Shown in pieces: positions 1 through 10,315 of a stretch of DNA of 64,000 nucleotides. Position 1 is the stretch's first letter. Every line of letters starts with the position of its first letter. Source of the DNA: TMP-86 sp039807285 (lineage in GTDB: Bacteria; Pseudomonadota; Gammaproteobacteria; Steroidobacterales; Steroidobacteraceae); the NCBI GenBank assembly GCA_044226785.1, contig JBGAGK010000007.1, forward strand, positions 1 to 64,000. The letters are read 5' to 3'. A model generated the notes under the pieces. That model was not told the origin of the DNA. It ran no database searches and saw only the letters and a program-made list of their open reading frames with translations. A program made the position numbers and the translations under genes.

Positions 1-1571
1 GTCGCCGGTGGCTTGCCGGAGATGTCGTACACCACGCGCGAGATGCCGGCGACTTCGTTGATGATGCGGTGGCTCACCCGGTCCAGGAACTCGTACGGGA
101 GCCGCGCCCAGCGTGCTGTCATGAAATCGATGGTCTGCACCGCGCGCAAGCTGACCACGTAGTCGTAGCGCCGTCCATCGCCCATCACGCCCACCGAGCG
201 CACCGGCAGGAACACGGTGAACGCCTGGCTTACGGTGTCGTACAGTTCGGCGCGGCGCAGCTCTTCGATGAAGATGGCATCGGCGGCGCGCAGCAGGTCC
301 GCGAATTCCTTTTTCACTTCGCCCAGGATGCGCACACCCAGCCCCGGACCGGGGAAGGGATGGCGGTGGATCAGGGTCGGCGGCAGGCCGAGTTCCAGTC
401 CCAGTCTTCGTACTTCGTCCTTGAACAGCTCGCGCAGGGGTTCGATGAGCTTCAACTTCATGTGCTCGGGCAGTCCACCCACGTTATGGTGCGACTTGAT
501 GACATGCGCCTTGCCGGTGCGCGAACCGGCAGACTCGATCACGTCGGGGTAGATGGTGCCCTGCGCCAGCCATTTCACGAGCGGAAGCTTCGCCGCCTCT
601 TCATCGAACACCTCGACGAACAGCCGGCCGATGATCTTGCGCTTGGCCTCTGGGTCGGTGACTCCCTCGAGTGCGGAAAGGAAGCGCCCTTCCGCATTCA
701 CGCGGATCACCTTCACGCCCATGTGCTCGGCGAAGGTGCTCATGACCTGATCGCCCTCGCCCTGACGCAGCAGGCCGTGATCCACGAACACGCAGATGAG
801 CTGGTCTCCCAGCGCCTGGTGGAGCAGTGCTGCCACCACCGAGGAGTCCACGCCGCCGGACAATCCCAGCAGCACCTGGTCGCCACCCACCTGGGCACGT
901 GCCCGCGCGATGGCATCCTCGATGATGTTGCCGGTCTTCCAGGTCGAACCGCATCCGGCGATCTCGTGAACGAAACGCCGCAGGATCTCTAGTCCCTGCA
1001 GCGTGTGCGTGACTTCCGGGTGGAACTGCAGCGCATAGAACTCGCGCCGCTCATCGGCCATCGCGGCCAGCGGCGCGCTGTCGGTGCTGGCGATGGACTT
1101 GAAGCCGGGCGGCAAGGCGCTGACGCGGTCGCCGTGACTCATCCATACATCCAGCAACGCGCGGCCCTTCGGATCGCGGTTGTCCTCGAGGCCTTCGAGG
1201 AGCCGTGAGCCGCCGTGATTGCGCACCTGCGCCGCGCCGAACTCCCGATGCGCCGAGGACTCCACCGCGCCGCCGAGCTGCGCGGCCATGGCCTGCATGC
1301 CGTAGCAGATGCCGAGCACCGGCCGGCCGAGCCTGAACACCATCTCGGGCGCCGCGGGCCCTTTGGCGTCGTATACCGATTCAGGTCCTCCGGAGAGGAT
1401 CACAGCCTTTGGCGCGAAATGACGGATCTCGGCCGGGTCCGCATCCCAGGCATACACTTCCGAGTACACGCCGAGCTCACGGACCCTTCGTGCAATCAGC
1501 TGGGTGTACTGGGATCCGAAGTCCAGGATCAGGATGCGGTCAGCGTGGATGTCGGGATGCGGGGCGCTCAC
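1..1571 (-). CDS. guaA: GMP synthase (glutamine-hydrolysing), 3' end cut by window edge
   Basis: GuaA makes GMP from XMP, glutamine and ATP in the cytoplasm, the last step of guanine nucleotide synthesis. The minus strand translates from a GTG at 1571 and reads ILILDFGSQYTQLIARR, the start of the class-I glutamine amidotransferase domain. Further on, near 870-830, comes the LSGGVDSSVV P-loop of the ATP pyrophosphatase domain. The last codons in the window read ISGKPPAT, so only about four residues (normally ending in IEWE) are missing. The start lies 5 bp after the guaB stop, the classic guaBA operon. Expression is expected from the guaB promoter. Identity is essentially certain. Confidence 0.95.
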   Translation of the reverse strand, partial: MSAPHPDIHADRILILDFGSQYTQLIARRVRELGVYSEVYAWDADPAEIRHFAPKAVILSGGPESVYDAKGPAAPEMVFRLGRPVLGICYGMQAMAAQLGGAVESSAHREFGAAQVRNHGGSRLLEGLEDNRDPKGRALLDVWMSHGDRVSALPPGFKSIASTDSAPLAAMADERREFYALQFHPEVTHTLQGLEILRRFVHEIAGCGSTWKTGNIIEDAIARARAQVGGDQVLLGLSGGVDSSVVAALLHQALGDQLICVFVDHGLLRQGEGDQVMSTFAEHMGVKVIRVNAEGRFLSALEGVTDPEAKRKIIGRLFVEVFDEEAAKLPLVKWLAQGTIYPDVIESAGSRTGKAHVIKSHHNVGGLPEHMKLKLIEPLRELFKDEVRRLGLELGLPPTLIHRHPFPGPGLGVRILGEVKKEFADLLRAADAIFIEELRRAELYDTVSQAFTVFLPVRSVGVMGDGRRYDYVVSLRAVQTIDFMTARWARLPYEFLDRVSHRIINEVAGISRVVYDISGKPPA

Positions 1572-1576
1572 GGGGT

Positions 1577-3043
1577 TCAGGAAATCCGGTAGTTCGGCGC
1601 TTCCTTGGTGATCTGCACGTCGTGCACGTGGCTCTCGCGCATGCCGGCGTTGGTGATGCGCACGAAGTCCGCCCTGGCGTGCATCTCCTGCACGCTGCGT
1701 GTGCCCGTGTAGACCATCGCGGCGCGCAGTCCTCCGGTGAGCTGGTAGAGGATGGAGACCAGGCTCCCCTTGTACAGGACACGGCCCTCGATGCCCTCGG
1801 GCACGAGCTTTTCCAGTTCGCTGCTGCCGTCCTGGAAGTACCGGTCGGCCGAGCCATGCTTCTGTGCCATGGCGCCAAGAGACCCCATGCCGCGGTACTG
1901 CTTGTAGCTCGCGCCCTGGTAAAGCTCGACTTCGCCCGGAGATTCCTCCGTTCCTGCAAACAGTCCGCCGATCATCACCGAATGTGCACCGGCAGCCAGC
2001 GCCTTGGCGATGTCGCCGGAGTAACGGATACCGCCGTCGGCGATGAGCGGCACGCCGCTCCCTTCGAGTGCATGCGCGACATTGCTGACGGCGCTGATCT
2101 GCGGCACGCCGACACCGGCCACGACACGGGTGGTGCAGATCGACCCCGGGCCGATGCCCACCTTCACGCCATCGGCGCCCGCCTTCACCAGCGCCTGCGC
2201 GGCTTCGGCCGTGACGATGTTGCCGCCGATCAGCTGCAGCTCGGGCCATTTCTTCTTGATGGCCGCGACGGTGTCGAGCACCCATCGGGTATGGCCATGC
2301 GCGGTATCCACGACCACCACGTCCACGCCCGCCTCACGGAGCGCCGCCACGCGATCCAGTGAATCAGCCTGCGTGCCCACGGCGGCGCCCACCCGCAGCC
2401 GGCCATTTTCATCCTTGCTCGCGCGCGGGAAATCCTTGGCCTTCTGGATGTCCTTCACGGTGATCATGCCGGTGAGTTCGGAGCTGTCGTTGACCACCAG
2501 CACCTTCTCGATGCGATGCTTGTGCAGCAGCGCGAGCACCTCATCCTTGGAGGCGCCCTCGGTCACGGTGACCAGACGATCCTGCGGCGTCATCACCGAG
2601 GAGACCGCCGCATCGAGCTGGGTCTCGAACCGCAGGTCGCGGTGAGTGACGATGCCCACGGCCTTGCGACCCTTCACCACCGGTACGCCCGAGATGCCGC
2701 GCGAGCGCGTGAGGTCGAGCACCTGGCGTATGGTCATGTCGGGCGTGACCGAGATCGGGTCGCGGATCACGCCACTTTCGAACTTCTTGACGCGGGCGAC
2801 TTCGGCCGCCTGCGCCTCGATGGTCATGTTCTTGTGGATGATGCCCATGCCGCCTTCCTGGGCCATGGTGATCGCGAGGCGCGCCTCGGTGACAGTGTCC
2901 ATGGCGGCGGACAGGAGCGGCAATCCCAGGTGCACGCTGCGCGTGAGCTGGGTACCGAGGTCGATTTCGCGGGGAAGGACGTCAGAGGCCGCGGGCACCA
3001 GCAGGACATCGTCGAAAGTGAGCGCCTCTTCGAGAATACGCAT
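1577..3043 (-). CDS. guaB: IMP dehydrogenase
   Basis: GuaB oxidises IMP to XMP with NAD+, the rate-limiting step to GMP. The 488-residue product starts MRILEEALTFDDVLLVPA, the standard family N-terminus and length. Two CBS domains are inserted at about residues 95-205 (SGVPVVKGRKAVGIVTHRDL and LVVNDSSELTGMITVKDI). The catalytic cysteine loop GPGSICTTR is present, followed by the ADGGIRYSGDIAKALAAGA phosphate-binding region. The reading frame stays open upstream, but the ATG at 3043 fits the family start. It is first in the guaBA operon and divergent from xseA across 78 bp. Confidence 0.97.
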   Translation of the reverse strand: MRILEEALTFDDVLLVPAASDVLPREIDLGTQLTRSVHLGLPLLSAAMDTVTEARLAITMAQEGGMGIIHKNMTIEAQAAEVARVKKFESGVIRDPISVTPDMTIRQVLDLTRSRGISGVPVVKGRKAVGIVTHRDLRFETQLDAAVSSVMTPQDRLVTVTEGASKDEVLALLHKHRIEKVLVVNDSSELTGMITVKDIQKAKDFPRASKDENGRLRVGAAVGTQADSLDRVAALREAGVDVVVVDTAHGHTRWVLDTVAAIKKKWPELQLIGGNIVTAEAAQALVKAGADGVKVGIGPGSICTTRVVAGVGVPQISAVSNVAHALEGSGVPLIADGGIRYSGDIAKALAAGAHSVMIGGLFAGTEESPGEVELYQGASYKQYRGMGSLGAMAQKHGSADRYFQDGSSELEKLVPEGIEGRVLYKGSLVSILYQLTGGLRAAMVYTGTRSVQEMHARADFVRITNAGMRESHVHDVQITKEAPNYRIS

Positions 3044-3074
3044 AGGACCTGCACGTTCATTCAAGAGGCGGCAC

Positions 3075-3103
3075 ATTCTACCTTGCGCCCCGGGCCGGGT
3101 AAA
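3075..3103 (-). promoter_or_regulatory. Probable sigma-70 promoter of guaBA
   Basis: Read on the minus strand, TTTACC (3103-3098) and TAGAAT (3080-3075) are separated by exactly 17 bp and sit about 32 bp upstream of the guaB ATG. Both hexamers are good matches to the -35 and -10 consensus. No purine-repressor operator was recognised. This is a by-eye prediction. Confidence 0.5.
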
Positions 3104-3121
3104 CCAACGTATGATCCCCGC

Positions 3122-4483
3122 ATGGCTGGGACCGACCTTTCCGCCGGCACGGCACCGGGGCGTGACATCTATACGGTTTCGCGCCTGAACCGCGAGGCGC
3201 GCACCCTGCTGGAGCGCGGGTTTGGCACGGTGTGGCTCGAGGCCGAGCTTTCCAATTTCTCCCGTCCCGGCTCGGGACACTGGTATTTCTCCCTCAAGGA
3301 CTCGGGCGCGCAGATCCGATGCGCCATGTTCCGGCAGCGCAACCTCCTCGTCGGGCTGACCCCGAAGGATGGGCAGCAGGTGCTGGTGCGGGGACGCATC
3401 AGCCTGTACGAGCCGCGCGGCGATTACCAGCTCATCGTCGAACATCTGGAGGATGCCGGACAGGGCGCCCTGAAGCGTGAATTCGAGCGGCTCAAGATAC
3501 GGCTCGCCGCGGAAGGCCTGTTCGATCAGGGCCGCAAGCGCACCCTGCCCCGCCTGCCCCGCCGCATCGGCGTGATCACCTCACCCAGCGGGGCGGCCAT
3601 CCGCGACGTGCTGCAGGTACTGGCACGCCGGTTTCCAGCCATTCCCGTGCTCATCTACCCGGTGCCCGTGCAGGGCGCCCAGGCGGCGGCCGGGATCATC
3701 GCAGCCCTGCAACTGGCGGCGGACCGGGCCGAGTGTGACCTGATCATGCTGGTGCGCGGAGGTGGTTCGCTGGAGGACCTGTGGGCCTTCAATGACGAGG
3801 CCCTGGCGCGGCAGATCGTGGCCTCCCCGATCCCCGTACTCACCGGCATCGGGCATGAAGTGGATTTCACCATTGCGGATTTCGCGGCCGACGTTCGCGC
3901 ACCCACGCCATCCGCCGCCGCCGAACTGGCCGTGCCGGATGCAGCCGAATTCGAGCGCTTCTTCGCCCAGCGCATGAGCCGCCTGTTGCAGGTCATGACT
4001 CGCCACCTCAAGGATCTGCGCCGGCAGCTGGAATTCCTGCAGCGACGTGCTGCGCTGGTCAGCCCCGCGGCCCGCCTGTCCCAGCGCATCCAGCAGCTCG
4101 ATGACCTGGAACTGCGCCTGATGCGAGCCCTGCGCCAGCGCCTGAGCGATGTCAACGCGAGGCTGCTGGACCTGCAGGGTCGGCTGTGGCGGGCCAGTCC
4201 CGGCCAGCGCCTGCAGGTCGTACGGGCACGGCATGCCATGCTGAGCGCCCGCATGGAAGCCGCGATGCGCGCACGCCTGCAGGCAGCGCAGGCGCGCTTC
4301 CAGCCGCTGGTCCGGACCCTGCATGCGGTGAGCCCCCTGGCCACGCTCGATCGCGGCTATGCCATCGTCACGACGGAATCCGGAAAGGTGCTGCAGGATG
4401 CAGGCGTCGTGCGGCGCGGCCAGATCATCCATGCGCGCCTCGCGCGGGGCCGCGTGCGGGCCCGTATCGAGGATCTCGAGTGA
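3122..4483 (+). CDS. xseA: Exodeoxyribonuclease VII large subunit
   Basis: XseA is the catalytic subunit of exonuclease VII, which degrades single-stranded DNA together with XseB (not in this window). The 453-residue product has the N-terminal OB-fold domain (YTVSRLNREARTLLE, then SGHWYFSLKDSGAQIRCAMF). The central catalytic domain carries RIGVITSPSGAAIRDVLQVL and LIMLVRGGGSLEDLWAFNDE. A long arginine- and leucine-rich helical region precedes the conserved C-terminal SPLATLDRGYAIV. The frame is open far upstream, but the ATG at 3122 gives the family length. Its stop overlaps the GTG of the M23 peptidase gene. Confidence 0.95.
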   Translation: MAGTDLSAGTAPGRDIYTVSRLNREARTLLERGFGTVWLEAELSNFSRPGSGHWYFSLKDSGAQIRCAMFRQRNLLVGLTPKDGQQVLVRGRISLYEPRGDYQLIVEHLEDAGQGALKREFERLKIRLAAEGLFDQGRKRTLPRLPRRIGVITSPSGAAIRDVLQVLARRFPAIPVLIYPVPVQGAQAAAGIIAALQLAADRAECDLIMLVRGGGSLEDLWAFNDEALARQIVASPIPVLTGIGHEVDFTIADFAADVRAPTPSAAAELAVPDAAEFERFFAQRMSRLLQVMTRHLKDLRRQLEFLQRRAALVSPAARLSQRIQQLDDLELRLMRALRQRLSDVNARLLDLQGRLWRASPGQRLQVVRARHAMLSARMEAAMRARLQAAQARFQPLVRTLHAVSPLATLDRGYAIVTTESGKVLQDAGVVRRGQIIHARLARGRVRARIEDLE

Positions 4484-5304
4484 GCCACCTGCGTCTCATT
4501 GGCTGCCTCACCCTGTTGTCCAGCCTCCCCGCGCTTGCCATGGACCTGCCGCGGGAAAGCGCCGTACCGGGAGGCGTGGCCATCGTGCCGCTGGGGGTTG
4601 AATCCGCCGCTGCGCCGGTGGTGCTGGCACAGGGTCACCGGGCGCTGGTGACCCGCCGGGACGGCCAGTGGGTGGCAGTGGTGGGCATCCCGCTCTCGAC
4701 CGAACCCGGACGCGCACAGGTTGTCCTGAAGGGGACTGTCGAAAGGATCATCGCCTTCGAGGTGGCGCCCAAGGCCTACACCACGCAGTCACTCAAGGTC
4801 GCCCCGCGGCAGGTCAACCCTTCGCGCCAGGACCTGGAGCGAATCGCCCGCGAGCGGGTCCGGATCGAACGGGCCATGAATCACTGGACCGATGCGCAGC
4901 CTGCCACGCTGGAGTTTCCAGCACCGGTGTCAGGCGTGCGCAGCAGCTCCTTCGGACTTAGGCGTGTGTTCAATGGCGAGGCACGCAATCCCCACAGCGG
5001 CATGGACATCGCCGCGCCTGCCGGCACCCGGATCCATGTGCCGCTCGCCGGCGAGGTGGTCGAGACCGGCCAGTTCTTCTTCAATGGCAACACGGTGTTC
5101 GTCGATCACGGTGCCGGCTTCATCAGCATGTACTGTCACCTCAGCCGCATCGACGTGAAGCCGGGCCAGCAGGTAAAAGCCGGCGATGTCCTGGGCGAAG
5201 TGGGCCGGACGGGCCGCGTGACAGGCCCGCATCTGCACTGGGGCCTGGCGTTGAATCACGCGTGGGTGGATCCGGCACTGTTCCTGCCGACAGGCAAAGA
5301 CTGA
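4480..5304 (+). CDS. Secreted M23-family metallopeptidase
   Basis: This is a predicted periplasmic zinc peptidase of the LytM/M23 type, expected to cut peptidoglycan cross-links. The GTG start overlaps the xseA stop (GTGA), so the two genes are translationally coupled. A signal peptide covers about residues 1-20 (LIGCLTLLSSLPALA, cleavage before MDLP). Residues 30-110 form a beta-rich N-terminal domain and about 115-135 a short charged helix. The M23 domain holds the HxxxD zinc motif (H172, D176 in PHSGMD) and HLHW (H251, H253). All canonical ligands are present, so it should be an active enzyme rather than an EnvC/NlpD-like activator. Confidence 0.88.
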   Translation: MSHLRLIGCLTLLSSLPALAMDLPRESAVPGGVAIVPLGVESAAAPVVLAQGHRALVTRRDGQWVAVVGIPLSTEPGRAQVVLKGTVERIIAFEVAPKAYTTQSLKVAPRQVNPSRQDLERIARERVRIERAMNHWTDAQPATLEFPAPVSGVRSSSFGLRRVFNGEARNPHSGMDIAAPAGTRIHVPLAGEVVETGQFFFNGNTVFVDHGAGFISMYCHLSRIDVKPGQQVKAGDVLGEVGRTGRVTGPHLHWGLALNHAWVDPALFLPTGKD

Positions 5305-5405
5305 AGGCCGGCACTTTCGGACTGCCCCCCGGATACTTTGGTCGGGTGCCCGGTCCCGGGCGGCTTGGGATACAGTAAGGGTCACACACCCACGGGAGCG
5401 CGCCC

Positions 5406-7031
<1,626 letters not shown>

Positions 7032-7071
7032 CCCGGCCGCCCACCGCCCGCCGCTCGCGGCCCGCGGCCAG

Positions 7072-7530
7072 TCACTTGGCCGCAGCTTCATCCGGCGCAT
7101 GGGTGGTGGCCGCAGGCGCGATCTTGAAGTCGTGCTTCTTGACCTTCTTCGCCGGCGGTGGCGATTCCACCAGCGATATCAGCGGACAGCGCTGACCCCG
7201 CACCTTGACCGCACTGAACTTGTCGAAACTGCCATCAGGGTTGGTTTCAAAACCCATGGTCTCGACGAACGGAAGTTCGAAACAGGGACTCATGAGCGTG
7301 GCCTTGTACCACTGCCTGGTCTGGCTCTGGATCAGCATCGTCCTGTCGTTCAACACGTCCCAGGTGTAGATGCCATGATGATTGGCAAAGGCAATGCGCG
7401 CTTCGGCAGGTGCGGTCTTCGCGGCCGACGCCGCATGCGGATCTGGGGTTGGCGGCTCAGCGGCCAGCGCCGCGAGCGGCAGGGCACAGGACAATGCGAT
7501 GACTGCTCTCCACACTTTTCTGGTTTTCAT
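7072..7530 (-). CDS. Secreted DUF6491-family protein
   Basis: This is a 152-residue exported protein of unknown function. The ATG at 7530 is preceded by a strong GAGGAGGT ribosome-binding site; an upstream in-frame start exists but lacks this. A signal peptide is visible (KVWRAVIALSCALPLAALA). The body has alternating beta segments, two cysteines (SPCFEL and GQRCPLISL) that could form a disulfide, and the pattern I associate with DUF6491 proteins of Xanthomonadales and relatives. A lysine/proline-rich tail follows. The family assignment is from memory. It is convergent with the acyl-CoA ligase and divergent from the 859-residue secreted protein. Confidence 0.7.
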   Translation of the reverse strand: MKTRKVWRAVIALSCALPLAALAAEPPTPDPHAASAAKTAPAEARIAFANHHGIYTWDVLNDRTMLIQSQTRQWYKATLMSPCFELPFVETMGFETNPDGSFDKFSAVKVRGQRCPLISLVESPPPAKKVKKHDFKIAPAATTHAPDEAAAK

Positions 7531-7698
7531 GGCGACCTCCTCGCCTTCGAAACTGTTCGTACCCAATAGACCTGCCGCCTCGGACGGCGGTTCAGATTAA
7601 ATATGCTTCAGCAATCGGCGGCGGAAGGTCAACGCAAATGAGCTCCCCGTCTCTCATGCGCCCGATTCTGCACGCTCAGTGGTAACCTCATCCGCTTT

Positions 7699-7711
7699 GT
7701 GCAACTTGCAC
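7699..7711. promoter_or_regulatory. 13-bp palindrome upstream of the 859-residue secreted protein gene
   Basis: GTGCAA-C-TTGCAC is a perfect palindrome centred 31 bp upstream of the ATG at 7736, in the 205-bp divergent region shared with the DUF6491 gene. It has the size of a dimeric repressor half-turn operator. No regulator gene lies nearby and no clear -35/-10 pair was found, so its role is open. Confidence 0.25.
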
Positions 7712-7735
7712 CTCGATGCGCCACTCTAACCGCCC

Positions 7736-10315
7736 ATGACCCGATCCCCATCGCGCGCCAGAACCCTGATTCAACTGGCATTTCTCGTGACATTGTTCGC
7801 CTCGGCCTGCGTCCGTGCGGTGGCGGACCCTGCACCCTTCGACCTCGCCGGCCCTGCGCTCGAGGTGCGGGTGACCCGAGGTGGCAAGACCCTGCCCATC
7901 TCGCAGGTACCCAACCTGCTGGCCGGCGACCACCTGTCCATCAAGACCGACCTGCCAGCCACTCAGTCGGCCCACTATCTGCTGGTGGCAGCCTTTCTCA
8001 GCGGTTCCACGAACCCGCCTCCGGACAAATGGTTTTTTCGCTGCCAGACCTGGGAGACCCGATGTGCCCGCGACGGCATTTCGGTCACCCTCCCGGAGGG
8101 CGCACAACAGGCCCTGCTGTTCCTTGCGCCCGAGACCGGCGGCGACTTCCGGACCCTGGTCAAGACCGTTCGAGCCAGGCCCGGCGCATTCGTACGAGCG
8201 TCCCAGGACCTGAACCAGGCTGCGCTGCACCGCGCCCGGCTGGATCGTTATCTGGATTCGATACGGAAACTCGACGAGACGAACCCGGCCGCGCTCAAGC
8301 AGGCTGCACCGATGCTCGCGCGGAGCCTGGCGATCAAGGTGGACGAACACTGCCTGGACAAGTCCCCCGAAATCCAGGCCGCCTGTCTGCTGCAGAACCG
8401 GGACTCCTCGGTGCTGAGCGACAGCCACAGCCAGTCCATGGTGGCAGCGCTCACATCGGGCCCCGTGAGCGAACTGGCCATGGAGGCGACGCTGACGCCG
8501 CACCTGGGCTCGGGATATTACGGACCCTATGTCGCATCCATCATGGACATCGCCCGGATCTTCGATTCGTTCAGGACTGCGCAATACCAGTACATACCGG
8601 CGCTTTCGCGCACACAGGGCGAGAAGATCCGGCTTTCGCTCAATGCCGCGCCTTCCTTCACCAGCCCGATGTCGGTTCTGGTGGCCACCCTGCCGGCGAT
8701 CGAACGGTCCCCGCAACCGCCCTTGCGTGGACTCGATCCGCAGCAGGGCTTTTGCGCCGGCCGATCCTCGCTCCTGCTGCCGGCCGAAGGCGCGCCGCTG
8801 GTCTTTGCCACGGACTTCGCGCACGACCTGTCGCTGTCGATCAACGTGCAGGGAACCGCCCACGATGCGCCCGTGCAGGTCGATCCGGTGCAAGGAGGGC
8901 TGGTCGTCGACACGCGCCCCTGGTCGAATCTCGTTCTGGAACCCGGCACCCGCGCAACCCTCCAGGGCAGATGGGGTTTTGATGCCTACGAGGGCCCGCA
9001 ATTCCGCATGGTGTCTCCAGGCAAGGGTGCATGGGAACTTGCGGCGGGTGATGCAGCCGGGCTGATCGTCGGCCGCCAGAGCACCATCCACCTGCGCGCA
9101 CCGGATGTGACCTGCACCCGACAGGTTGAACTGCGCGATGCCAACGGGACGCAGAGTCCGGCCCCCTGGACGAAAGTGAATGAGTCGGAACTCGAGGTCC
9201 ATTTGCCATTGCAGCAGGCGAGTCCGGGCGAGATGACGCTGCTGGTATCGCAATTCGGCACGGACAAGGCGCAGTCCATCCCCATCCGGACATTCGCCGA
9301 GGCCGGGCGGCTGGATCGCATCGTGTTGCACGCGGGTGATGCGAATGCCGTGCTGAAAGGAAGCCGGCTCGACAAGGTCAAGACCGTGGCACTCAATGGA
9401 GTCGAGTTGCAGCCAGGGACGCTCGTCACGCGTTTCGGCAATGACGAGTTGCCGCTGACGGCGGACCCCGCCACGACCCTGTCGACCCTGACCGCTGCTC
9501 AACCGCTGACCGCCCGGGTCACGCTGCAGGACGGGCGAGTTTTCAGTGTACCCGTGGAGGTCCAGGCTTCACGCCCGCAGACGACCCTGATCGGAAAGCG
9601 CGTACAACCAGCGCGCTCGGATGTCGACACTCATGTGCAGCTGGCGGGTCAGGATCAGTTGCCCAACGATGCGCGACTGGTGTTTTCGCTTCGCATCGCT
9701 CCGCCGCAACGCTTCGACCGAGCAACCGCGGTCGAGATCGCCAACGCCGACGAGTCGGCCAGTGTCACACTGAGCGTGGCCGGGGGCGGCGTGACCCTGG
9801 AAAACCAGCAGATCGCCGTCATCACCCTGGATCCGGGAAAGGGCCTGGGACCTTCGACATTCGGGCCCCTGCGCTTCCGGATCCTCGCCGGCGATGTCGC
9901 CGGTGACTGGCAACCGCTGGTGACATTGATCAGGCTCCCGGTCCTTGGCAGCCTGCACTGTCCACATGCCGTGGATGCACCCTGCACGTTGTCGGGCACC
10001 AACCTGTTCCTGATCGATTCGATATCGGCGAGTCGCCAGTTCACCGATGCGGTGAAGGTGCCTGAAGGATATCTTGGCAGCGCCATCGATATACCCCATC
10101 TCGCTGGCGAGCGGATCTACCTGAAACTGCGCGACGATCCGGCCGTGATCAATCCGGTGACCCTGAACGTGCAGCGCGACGAATCGGATTCCGGCGACAG
10201 TAGTACTGCTCCTGCTGGTCCCACTCCTGCTGGTCCCACTCCCGTGAGCCCTGGTCCGGAGCCGGCTCCGCGAACCGCAGACAGCCCGCCGCAGGCCGCA
10301 GACTCATCGCCATAG
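7736..10315 (+). CDS. Large secreted protein of unknown function (859 aa)
   Basis: I do not recognise a named family. The N-terminus has a basic region and hydrophobic core ending in a cysteine (LIQLAFLVTLFASACVRA), so it could be a lipoprotein or an ordinary secreted protein. Residues about 30-160 look beta-rich with two cysteine pairs. About 165-300 is helical (DLNQAALHRARLDRYLDSIRKLDE), and the long remainder to about residue 810 resembles consecutive Ig-like or beta-sandwich modules. The last 45 residues are Pro/Ser/Ala-rich, containing an encoded tandem repeat (TPAGP twice). The 3' end overlaps the convergent Ada-AlkA gene by 12 bp. A surface or envelope role is plausible but unproven. 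Confidence 0.75.
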   Translation: MTRSPSRARTLIQLAFLVTLFASACVRAVADPAPFDLAGPALEVRVTRGGKTLPISQVPNLLAGDHLSIKTDLPATQSAHYLLVAAFLSGSTNPPPDKWFFRCQTWETRCARDGISVTLPEGAQQALLFLAPETGGDFRTLVKTVRARPGAFVRASQDLNQAALHRARLDRYLDSIRKLDETNPAALKQAAPMLARSLAIKVDEHCLDKSPEIQAACLLQNRDSSVLSDSHSQSMVAALTSGPVSELAMEATLTPHLGSGYYGPYVASIMDIARIFDSFRTAQYQYIPALSRTQGEKIRLSLNAAPSFTSPMSVLVATLPAIERSPQPPLRGLDPQQGFCAGRSSLLLPAEGAPLVFATDFAHDLSLSINVQGTAHDAPVQVDPVQGGLVVDTRPWSNLVLEPGTRATLQGRWGFDAYEGPQFRMVSPGKGAWELAAGDAAGLIVGRQSTIHLRAPDVTCTRQVELRDANGTQSPAPWTKVNESELEVHLPLQQASPGEMTLLVSQFGTDKAQSIPIRTFAEAGRLDRIVLHAGDANAVLKGSRLDKVKTVALNGVELQPGTLVTRFGNDELPLTADPATTLSTLTAAQPLTARVTLQDGRVFSVPVEVQASRPQTTLIGKRVQPARSDVDTHVQLAGQDQLPNDARLVFSLRIAPPQRFDRATAVEIANADESASVTLSVAGGGVTLENQQIAVITLDPGKGLGPSTFGPLRFRILAGDVAGDWQPLVTLIRLPVLGSLHCPHAVDAPCTLSGTNLFLIDSISASRQFTDAVKVPEGYLGSAIDIPHLAGERIYLKLRDDPAVINPVTLNVQRDESDSGDSSTAPAGPTPAGPTPVSPGPEPAPRTADSPPQAADSSP
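10211..10240 (+). repeat. Tandem 15-bp repeat in the Pro-rich tail
   Basis: The unit CCTGCTGGTCCCACT occurs twice head to tail and encodes two copies of the pentapeptide PAGPT. It lies within the low-complexity C-terminal tail of the 859-residue secreted protein and is a likely site of length variation by slippage. Confidence 0.85.

Noticed and set aside
5348..5361. GCCCGG-TC-CCGGGC as a terminator after the M23 peptidase gene
   Set aside because: The loop is only 2 nt and no T-run follows.
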